A DNA stretch of 20,503 nt, taken from positions 1-20,503 of the forward strand of contig JAZNFJ010000096.1 in NCBI GenBank assembly GCA_045589035.1, given 5' to 3'. The notes under the pieces were generated by a model. It did not search any database, was not told where the DNA came from, and worked only from the letters and a program-made list of their open reading frames with translations. This document shows, one piece after another, positions 14,874-20,503 of this stretch. Source of the DNA: Avoscillospira sp045589035. GTDB taxonomy: Bacteria; Bacillota; Clostridia; Oscillospirales; Oscillospiraceae. How positions within the stretch are numbered: the first letter of the stretch is position 1; every line of letters starts with the position of its first letter. The position numbers and the translations under genes were made by a program.

Positions 14874-14965
14874 TGGCGGAGTGGGAGGGATTCGAACCCT
14901 CGGTACGCTTTTGACGTACACACGATTTCCAGTCGTGCTCGTTATGACCTCTTCGATACCACTCC
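14874..14965 (-). tRNA. tRNA-Ser(GGA)
   Basis: A 92-nt class II tRNA. The acceptor GGAGTGG pairs with CCACTCC, then discriminator G and encoded CCA. The anticodon loop CTGGAAA has anticodon GGA at 14930-14928, which reads UCC and UCU. A long variable arm is closed by GTACG/CGTAC, as expected for serine. The T-arm is GAGGG-TTCGAAT-CCCTC. It has its own consensus promoter and terminator and sits downstream of the PBP gene. Its last 21 nt are duplicated at 14723-14743. Confidence 0.98.
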
Positions 14966-14995
14966 ATCGAAGGGTGCTGCTCAAACAGCTTGTTC

Positions 14996-15024
14996 ATTAT
15001 ACGCAAAAAACCAGTCTTTGTCAA
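14996..15024 (-). promoter_or_regulatory. Consensus sigma-A promoter of tRNA-Ser
   Basis: TTGACA (15024-15019), exactly 17 nt, TATAAT (15001-14996): a full consensus match, as expected for a stable-RNA gene. The leader before the mature tRNA is about 24 nt. Confidence 0.95.
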
Positions 15025-15056
15025 GAAGTTTTATGAAAATTTTCGTCACTTTTTTA

Positions 15057-15084
15057 GGGGATGAGGTCATCTGACCTCATCCCC
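15057..15084. repeat. 13-bp perfect inverted repeat over the PBP stop codon
   Basis: GGGGATGAGGTCA (15057-15069), a 2-nt loop, TGACCTCATCCCC (15072-15084). It includes the PBP stop (15079-15077). On the minus strand it is followed by TAAAAAAG, not a U-run, so it is not a standard terminator. It may stabilise the mRNA 3' end or be a factor-assisted stop. Confidence 0.7.
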
Positions 15085-16450
15085 CTTTCATGGCTTCCAC
15101 ACAGGTCTTCAGAACCTGTCCGGCAATGGGCGCACAGACTGCGCTACCGGAACCGCCATGCTCCACGATGACAATAAACGCCAACGGATAATTGTCGTCC
15201 TTGATAAATCCCGCAAAAGTGGCATGGGGTGTTGCATCAGGGGCAACCTCCGCTGTGCCGGACTTGGCGCAGACATACAAATCCGGGAAATAACCTGCTC
15301 CGTAGCGGTTGACCACCGCGCCGTGCATGATCTCCGACAGCCGCTGGGCAGCTTCGGCATCCACAGACCAGTCCAGCATCTTGGTCTTTGCATGATATCC
15401 CGTGATCATGCCGCCATCCACTTCCTCCATCAGGTAGGGTCTGGCAGCCTTACCGCCATTGGCAATGGCGCCCATGACTGTCATGTACTGGCAGGCATTG
15501 ATCAGATTGGTATACTGTCCGATACCAGCCCATGCAATCTGGCTGTTTGCCGCAGACTTCAGATCAAAATTACCGGCAGCCGTGGCAATGCCATCAAATT
15601 TCAAAGATTGGTCAATGCCAAAACCCCTGGCATATTTTTCCAGCTTTTCAGCACCCAGCTGCAAGGCAATCTGTCCAAAGGCCACATTGCAGGAAACTTC
15701 CAGCGCCGTCTGCAGATTGATATCCCCATGGACACCGTTGCAGGTGATGGTATCGGCACCAAGTTCCATCTTACCTTCACAATGGAAGGTCTGGGACTCA
15801 ATATCGTCAATGGTTTCCAGGGCAGCCTGCGCTGTCAGAACTTTGAAAATAGAGCCGGGCACATAGGTTGTCATGAAAAAGCGGTTGAGATAGACACCGC
15901 TGTATGCACCGGTCACATCCCCATCCACATCGGGCATGTTGTCGGGATCGTAGGTAGGCGCAGTTACCGCGCAGAGAATTTCGCCTGTTTTATAATTGTA
16001 TACACCGATGGTACCTTTCCGTCCTGCCAAGGCCGCCTGCGCCGTTTTCTGCACAGAAGCATCCACAGTCAGCCATGCGGTGTTGCCGTTTTCTGCGGCA
16101 GTATACAGGCCGTTGACCAGATCATAGCCGATCATTTCATCGGAATACTGATTGAGCACCGGTGCCGAGATATAACCAAACCGGTCTCCCAGCAGGTGCA
16201 TGGTAGACTGCCGCAGAGCAGCGTCTTCGCTGTATGTTCTCCCATCGGTACTGTCCAAAAGCAGCACACCGTTTCTGTCCACCACACGGCCGGTGGACAG
16301 GTTACTGCCGGAATAAACATGGGGACTGCCGGAGAAGGTCACCCATTCCCCTGCTTTCGCAAAATAACGCAAGGTGAAGAAGCCCAGACCCACAACCAGC
16401 ACCGCCATCAGGACCAGAAGAAAAATCATCCGGCGGGAAATTCGTTTCAT
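15077..16450 (-). CDS. pbpA: Class B penicillin-binding protein (transpeptidase)
   Basis: Cross-links peptidoglycan at the outer face of the membrane, paired with the SEDS protein encoded just upstream. 457 aa: one N-terminal membrane anchor (about 8-28), a short dimerisation/linker region with the conserved GRVVDRNG (54-61), then a transpeptidase domain with all three active-site motifs: S200-I-F-K203, S253-C-N255 and K396-S-G-T399. It is short for PBP2/FtsI proteins (usually 550-750 aa), close to actinobacterial PbpA (about 490), and lacks PASTA domains. ATG 16450 overlaps the upstream stop by 4 nt (ATGA), with AAAGGAAG inside the upstream gene. Whether it serves elongation or division is not decided by the sequence. 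Confidence 0.95.
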   Translation of the reverse strand: MKRISRRMIFLLVLMAVLVVGLGFFTLRYFAKAGEWVTFSGSPHVYSGSNLSTGRVVDRNGVLLLDSTDGRTYSEDAALRQSTMHLLGDRFGYISAPVLNQYSDEMIGYDLVNGLYTAAENGNTAWLTVDASVQKTAQAALAGRKGTIGVYNYKTGEILCAVTAPTYDPDNMPDVDGDVTGAYSGVYLNRFFMTTYVPGSIFKVLTAQAALETIDDIESQTFHCEGKMELGADTITCNGVHGDINLQTALEVSCNVAFGQIALQLGAEKLEKYARGFGIDQSLKFDGIATAAGNFDLKSAANSQIAWAGIGQYTNLINACQYMTVMGAIANGGKAARPYLMEEVDGGMITGYHAKTKMLDWSVDAEAAQRLSEIMHGAVVNRYGAGYFPDLYVCAKSGTAEVAPDATPHATFAGFIKDDNYPLAFIVIVEHGGSGSAVCAPIAGQVLKTCVEAMKGG

Positions 16451-18165
16451 TCTTTCACTTCCTTTTTCGAAGGCAGTTTCACAGCCATACTGGCATTCTG
16501 CCGGGTATCAGCAGCCTTCAGAAATGCCAGCAGACCCCAACAGGCGATCATACTACTGCCGCCGTTGGACACAAAGGGCAGGGTCACACCGGTCAGAGGC
16601 AGCAGATCCACCGTGCCAAAGACATTCAGTACCGTCTGCACCAGCAGGATACCGCCTGCGGCACAGGCGCCGATGGTATAGAAACTGCTTCTGCCCACAG
16701 AGGCAGAGCGAACCACAAACACGCCAAATACCGCAATGGCAAGGACAATTGTCAAAGCCATGATTAAGCCCCATTCTTCTGCCACAAAGGCGAAGACCAG
16801 ATCTGTATCAGAGGCTGCCACATATTTAAGCCAGCCGTTGCCGGCGCCCAGACCGAACAGACCACCGGAAGCGATACACATCATGGCTCTGGTCTGCTGA
16901 TAGCCGGAAGTCAGTGCATTTTCCCACACATGTCCCCAAGCAGAGAAACGGCTGAGCATGTGAGGACGGAAGCGGATAGCCATCACGCCGCCCATGCCCA
17001 CACCGGTGAGAATCAACGCGATGGTGGCAAAGCTGCCGGAACGCATATAGGCAATGATCAGAAATGCCGTAAAGAAAATCAGTGCCGTACCAAAGTCATT
17101 CATCAGTACAAGGCAGCCGCAAATCATAGCCGAGTAGGCAATGAACAAAAACATGTTCCGCTTGGTCATGATTCGCTGCAATGTGGATGCGCCCACCAGA
17201 AGGAAGCAGACTTTTGCCAGTTCCGAAGGCTGGAAGGACACACCGCCGATGAAGATCCAGTTCTTCGCGCCGCCCAGCTCCACACCAAAGGCCAGATTAA
17301 CTGCCAGAAGCAGCAGCGAACCTGCTGCAGCCGCATAGCGCAGCCGCTTTGCCCGCTCCAGATCCCGAAGCGCCCAGCACAGCAGCAGGAACACAACCAA
17401 CCCGGCACCAATGCAGATCATCTGTTTGTTCAGTTCCCCTGGGGAATCCGACGCAATTACTGCCAAGCCCATCGTTGTGAGGAAAAAGGCAATCATTTCC
17501 ATCTCAAAGCCCGTACGGCGCAGGATTCGGGTGAACAGAAACAGCACCCACTCCATAATCATCAGTCCGGAAAAAGCCATGGCAGGCTGCAGGGGCTGCT
17601 CTGCACCAAGCATCAGCTGCAATGCCACCAGAATCTGGAACACGGTCAAAAAGAACATGGTCAGCGCCGGTTTGATCTCTCTGCCTGCCCGGGTACGGAC
17701 CGTAGACTGTATGTACTCCTGCTTGCCGGTAATCGGTTCAAAGACAAATGGAACACCGCCCAGCGATATGGTATCTCCATCATAGACCACTGCCATTTTG
17801 GTGTCTTCCCCATTGACCTGAATACCGCCTTTGGAACCGACATCGGAAACACTCCAGCTTCCGTCATCATACCGGGTCAAAACCGCATGGCTCCTGGAAA
17901 CGGTGGGATAGTCCATGACCACATCACAGGTCTTGGAACGCCCCAGCAGAGTTTCCCAATGGTTCACAGACAGTCGATTTCCCTTGGGATCTGTGAGCCA
18001 TGCCCAGATCTCCGGCTCTTTTTCAAAAACAAGCAAAGATTTTGCACAGCGAAACAAAATCAGAATTGCCAGCAAAGGGAACACATACCGCAGAATCATC
18101 CAATAAATCTGAGAGAATTCCAACAGTCCGCTCAGCTGCTCTATAGTAGAAAGAACTTGCTCCAT
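16447..18165 (-). CDS. FHA-FtsW/RodA fusion, SEDS peptidoglycan polymerase
   Basis: An integral-membrane lipid II glycosyltransferase of the SEDS family with an added cytoplasmic FHA domain, 572 aa. A first membrane helix (about 21-40) is followed by the FHA domain (about 52-135) with the phospho-threonine-binding residues G75-R76-S77, S90-R-S-H93 and N118-G. The multi-helix SEDS domain (about 165-560) carries WIFIGGVSFQPSELAK (303-318), NDFGTA with the conserved D357, a TDLVFAFVAEEWG motif and LTGVTLPFVSNGGSS near the C-terminus. An ordinary FtsW or RodA is about 370-420 aa with no FHA. ATG 18165 has AAGGAGT formed over the stop of nfo, 9 nt away, and the 3' end overlaps pbpA. Phosphorylation-dependent control is inferred from the FHA domain. 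Confidence 0.94.
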   Translation of the reverse strand: MEQVLSTIEQLSGLLEFSQIYWMILRYVFPLLAILILFRCAKSLLVFEKEPEIWAWLTDPKGNRLSVNHWETLLGRSKTCDVVMDYPTVSRSHAVLTRYDDGSWSVSDVGSKGGIQVNGEDTKMAVVYDGDTISLGGVPFVFEPITGKQEYIQSTVRTRAGREIKPALTMFFLTVFQILVALQLMLGAEQPLQPAMAFSGLMIMEWVLFLFTRILRRTGFEMEMIAFFLTTMGLAVIASDSPGELNKQMICIGAGLVVFLLLCWALRDLERAKRLRYAAAAGSLLLLAVNLAFGVELGGAKNWIFIGGVSFQPSELAKVCFLLVGASTLQRIMTKRNMFLFIAYSAMICGCLVLMNDFGTALIFFTAFLIIAYMRSGSFATIALILTGVGMGGVMAIRFRPHMLSRFSAWGHVWENALTSGYQQTRAMMCIASGGLFGLGAGNGWLKYVAASDTDLVFAFVAEEWGLIMALTIVLAIAVFGVFVVRSASVGRSSFYTIGACAAGGILLVQTVLNVFGTVDLLPLTGVTLPFVSNGGSSMIACWGLLAFLKAADTRQNASMAVKLPSKKEVKE

Positions 18166-18174
18166 GGGTACTCC

Positions 18175-19005
18175 TTATCGACAATTCTGCCGAAGCAGAC
18201 GAATTTCCTGTTCATATCCCGGCAGTTCGTTGGGGGTCTCCAAAACCATAGGAAGTCCCTGCAATGCCGGGTGATTAATGATGTTCACAAAGGTTTTCAG
18301 ACCAATATGACCTTCCCCGATCTTCTCGTGGCGGTCCTTGTGGGTTCCCAACGGGTTCATAGAATCGTTGAGATGCAGGGCTTTGAGATGCTGTAAACCG
18401 ATTATCCGGTCAAATTCCGCCAGAACATCGTCCAGATGATGGACAATATCATAACCGCCATCATGGACATGGCAGGTATCCAGACAGACACCCACATGCT
18501 GTGCCAGTTCCACCTGATCCATAATGGCCTTCAGTTCCTCAAACTTACCGCCAACTTCACTGCCCTTACCCGCCATGGTTTCCAGCAAAACCACGGTCTT
18601 CTGACCGGGGAACAGAACGGTATTTAATGTTTGGGCAATGGCAGCGATACCAACATCTGTTCCCTGTCCCACATGAGAGCCGGGATGGAAGTTATAATAA
18701 TTCCCCGGCACATACTCCATGCGGCGAAGATCGTCCGCCATGGTCTGCAGGGCAAATTCCTTTACCCGCGGATCTGCCGCGCAGGGATTGATGGTATAGG
18801 GCGCATGGGCAACCACAGGGCCAAAACCATTCTCGTTCTGCATCTGCACAAAAGCCGCAGCATCCGCCTCGTCCAATTCCTTGGCTTTTCCACCTCTGGG
18901 ATTTCTGGTAAAAAACTGAAAGGTATCGGCACCCATGGCGAGGGCAGTCTTACCCATAGCCGCAAAACCCTTGGAAGAAGACAAATGACACCCCAGATAG
19001 ACCAT
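18175..19005 (-). CDS. nfo: Endonuclease IV (apurinic/apyrimidinic endonuclease)
   Basis: Cleaves DNA 5' of abasic sites in base-excision repair, using three zinc ions. 276 aa. The TIM-barrel metal ligands are in place: HAPY (about 67), HPGSH (about 107-111), LLETMAG (Glu), CLDTCHVHDGGYD, LHLNDSMNPLGTHKDRHEKIGEGHIG and LETPN near the end. I chose ATG 19005 (GAGAGGAG 7 nt upstream) over the in-frame GTG at 19011, which abuts the Shine-Dalgarno. First gene of the operon with the SEDS and PBP genes, with its own promoter. Confidence 0.97.
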   Translation of the reverse strand: MVYLGCHLSSSKGFAAMGKTALAMGADTFQFFTRNPRGGKAKELDEADAAAFVQMQNENGFGPVVAHAPYTINPCAADPRVKEFALQTMADDLRRMEYVPGNYYNFHPGSHVGQGTDVGIAAIAQTLNTVLFPGQKTVVLLETMAGKGSEVGGKFEELKAIMDQVELAQHVGVCLDTCHVHDGGYDIVHHLDDVLAEFDRIIGLQHLKALHLNDSMNPLGTHKDRHEKIGEGHIGLKTFVNIINHPALQGLPMVLETPNELPGYEQEIRLLRQNCR

Positions 19006-19029
19006 AGACACACTCCTCTCATTTTATTG

Positions 19030-19058
19030 ATTGTATCACATCCGGCAGAAAGATACAA
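19030..19058 (-). promoter_or_regulatory. Sigma-A promoter of nfo/ftsW-FHA/pbpA operon
   Basis: TTGTAT (19058-19053), a 17-nt spacer and TACAAT (19035-19030). Predicted start about 19023, giving a leader of under 20 nt before ATG 19005. Confidence 0.82.
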
Positions 19059-19075
19059 ATTAAGGTTTTGTAAAG

Positions 19076-19110
19076 ATAGAAAAAGCACGGTGCCGAAGCA
19101 CCGTGCTTTT
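19076..19110 (-). terminator. Terminator of rpsB-tsf
   Basis: A perfect 13-bp stem AAAAGCACGGTGC (19081-19093 on the plus strand) with 19098-19110; on the minus strand it has a TTCG tetraloop and ends in TTTTTCTATC. It separates tsf from the nfo operon. Confidence 0.95.
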
Positions 19111-19124
19111 ATAAAAGAGCTAAA

Positions 19125-20045
19125 TTACTTGGTCATGCCAGCCTGGGCGGCGACTTCAGCAGCGAAATCGTCGACCTTCTTCTCAATGCCTTCGCCCTTC
19201 TCGAAACGGATAGCGTCAACAAACTTGACGGAACCGCCCAGAGCCTTGGCAGCGGAAGCGATATACTGCTCAACAGACATGCCGCCGTCCTTGACGAAGG
19301 CCTGCTGCAGGAGGCAGTTTTCTTCATAGAACTTGTTGATCTTGCCGGCAGCGATCTTTTCCTTGACCTGCTGGGGCTTGGAAGCCATCTTGGGATCGTT
19401 GTCCATCTGAGCAACCAGGATCTTCTTTTCCTCTTCCAGAACGGATTCGGAAACCAGGCTCTTATCCCAGAAACGGGGGTTCAGAGCAGCGATCTGCATA
19501 GCGACGTCCTTACCGATCTCGGTAGCGTCGATGCCGCCTTCCACAGCCAGGTTCACCAGAACGCCGATACGGCCGCCGCCATGGACATAAGCCACGGAGG
19601 TGTTCTCGGTGAAGCGGGCAAAACGACGGATCTGGATGTTCTCGCCGATGACCAGGACCTTTTCGGGGACCATTTCGCCAACGGTCAGATCAGAACCGGG
19701 ATACTTAACAGCCTTCAGAGCTTCCACATCAGCGGCGTCGGAAGCAGCAACAGCAACAGCGACGTCCTTGACGAAGTCCACGAACACGGGAGTCTTGGAA
19801 GCGAAGTCGGTTTCGGCATTGACTTCGACGATCACGCCGGTGCCGTTTTCGACAGCAGCATAAGCCATGCCTTCGGCAGCGATGCGGTCAGCCTTCTTGG
19901 CAGCCTTAGCCAGACCCTTTTCACGCAGGTACTCGACAGCCTTGTCCATATCGCCGTCGGTTTCAGCCAGGGCCTTCTTGCAGTCCATCATGCCGACATT
20001 GGTCATTTCACGCAGTTTCTTAACATCTGCAGCGGTAAAAGCCAT
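19125..20045 (-). CDS. tsf: Translation elongation factor Ts
   Basis: Nucleotide exchange factor for EF-Tu. 306 aa, full length. It has an N-terminal UBA-like domain (VKKLREMTNVGMMDCKKAL, about 8-26), the basic LREKGLAKAAKKA, and the core motif EVNAETDFASKTPVF (about 74-88). The C-terminal helical region contains EKIAAGKINKFYEENCLLQQAFVKD. ATG 20045 is preceded by CAGGAGGAA. It lies 37 nt after rpsB and is followed by a terminator, so pyrH and frr, which often come next, are not in this operon. Confidence 0.98.
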   Translation of the reverse strand: MAFTAADVKKLREMTNVGMMDCKKALAETDGDMDKAVEYLREKGLAKAAKKADRIAAEGMAYAAVENGTGVIVEVNAETDFASKTPVFVDFVKDVAVAVAASDAADVEALKAVKYPGSDLTVGEMVPEKVLVIGENIQIRRFARFTENTSVAYVHGGGRIGVLVNLAVEGGIDATEIGKDVAMQIAALNPRFWDKSLVSESVLEEEKKILVAQMDNDPKMASKPQQVKEKIAAGKINKFYEENCLLQQAFVKDGGMSVEQYIASAAKALGGSVKFVDAIRFEKGEGIEKKVDDFAAEVAAQAGMTK

Positions 20046-20082
20046 AATAGGTTCCTCCTGTATTTATCTTCAGTTCCGTTGA

Positions 20083-20503
20083 TTATTCGGCAGCGGCTTC
20101 TTCAGCGGGAGCCACAGCGACTTCTTCACCCTGTCTGCCTTCGGTCACGGCGTTAGCCATGGTAGCAGCGGTCAGGCGGATGGCGCGGATAGCGTCATCG
20201 TTGCCGGGGATGACATAGTCGACTTCATCGGGATCACAGTTGGTATCCACGATAGCGACAACGGGGATGTGCAGCTTGCGGGCTTCAGCAATAGCGTTGC
20301 GCTCCTTGCGGGGGTCAACGATGAACAGAGCGCCGGGAAGCTTCTTCATTTCCTTGACGCCGCCCAGGTACTTCTCCAGCTTGGCGATCTCGCCCTGATG
20401 CTTGATAACTTCCTTCTTGGGCAGCATTGCGAAAGTGCCGTCCTCTTCCATCTTCTTCAGCTGAGCCAGGCGCTCGATACGGGTGCGCATGGTCTTGAAG
20501 TTG
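20083..20503 (-). CDS. rpsB: 30S ribosomal protein S2, C-terminal part (partial)
   Basis: The last 139 or so residues of S2; the frame is open to the right edge of the window (NFKTMRTRIERL is already internal to S2). Typical motifs are MEEDGTFAMLPKKEVIKH, LPGALFIVDPRKERNAIAEA and the C-terminal PVVAIVDTNCDPDEVDYVIPGNDDAIRAI. It ends in an acidic, alanine-rich tail. First visible gene of rpsB-tsf. Confidence 0.98.
   Translation of the reverse strand, partial: NFKTMRTRIERLAQLKKMEEDGTFAMLPKKEVIKHQGEIAKLEKYLGGVKEMKKLPGALFIVDPRKERNAIAEARKLHIPVVAIVDTNCDPDEVDYVIPGNDDAIRAIRLTAATMANAVTEGRQGEEVAVAPAEEAAAE

Noticed and set aside
14651..14923. Open frames through the tRNA-Ser and repeat region (both strands)
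   Set aside because: Their peptides (for example RGFESLPLRH and AEWEGFEPS types) are translations of the tRNA 3' end and of hairpins, a well-known annotation artefact.
1..20503. CRISPR arrays, transposases, integrases, prophage or toxin-antitoxin genes
   Set aside because: Looked for on both strands; no regularly spaced repeats and no such protein signatures were found. The DprA-like and nitrilase genes alone do not make a defence system.

Overview
The window looks like chromosomal core sequence from a low-to-mid GC Firmicute, most likely a gut-type Clostridia (Oscillospiraceae-like). This rests on strong AGGAGG ribosome binding sites, a T-box leader, a perfect CIRCE/HrcA operator, near-consensus sigma-A promoters, a 3D/G5-domain wall protein, an AraM-type glycerol-1-phosphate dehydrogenase and a short threonyl-tRNA synthetase without a TGS domain. 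The exact genus is not determined by what is visible.

Layout, left to right. (1) 1-1440, minus strand: 5' part of thrS with its complete promoter, threonine T-box and terminator. (2) 1605-2893, plus: a secreted G5/3D cell-wall protein with its own promoter, ending at a terminator shared with the convergent clpB. (3) 2893-5578, minus: clpB with a sigma-A promoter and a perfect CIRCE box. (4) 5540-5860: an intergenic gap holding an orphan terminator-like hairpin, a possible 12-codon micro-ORF and the helicase promoter. (5) 5862-7923, plus: a compact DEAD-box RNA helicase overlapping a DprA/Smf-like gene, then a bidirectional terminator. (6) 14600-7971, minus: a six-gene run made of ABC ATPase, membrane-anchored extracytoplasmic protein, FtsX/MacB-like permease, nitrilase-family amidohydrolase, sn-glycerol-1-phosphate dehydrogenase and a PMM-like HAD phosphatase. 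All junctions overlap or have gaps of 21 nt. (7) 14675-15024: tRNA-Ser(GGA) on the minus strand with a consensus promoter and terminator, followed by an 88-bp cloverleaf-like inverted-repeat element that carries a second copy of the last 21 nt of the tRNA. (8) 19058-15077, minus: endonuclease IV, an FHA-FtsW/RodA fusion and a class B penicillin-binding protein, tightly coupled. (9) 20503-19076, minus: end of rpsB, then tsf and a strong terminator.

How the genes work together. The nfo/FHA-FtsW/PBP operon encodes a matched SEDS glycosyltransferase and transpeptidase pair for septal or lateral wall synthesis. The fused FHA domain suggests phospho-threonine control, as in the actinobacterial fha-rodA-pbpA clusters. 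The six-gene ABC operon couples a MacB-type exporter or mechanotransmission complex to three cytoplasmic enzymes, two of which could make and dephosphorylate sn-glycerol-1-phosphate. The rest is translation (thrS, tsf, rpsB, tRNA-Ser), protein quality control (clpB) and RNA metabolism.

The least ordinary sequence is the tRNA-Ser-tail repeat element at about 14675-14894. It could be an attachment-site scar or a dispersed non-autonomous repeat. The FHA-FtsW fusion and the ABC/nitrilase/G1PDH/HAD operon are the next most interesting. No CRISPR array, transposase, integrase, phage gene or known defence system was seen.
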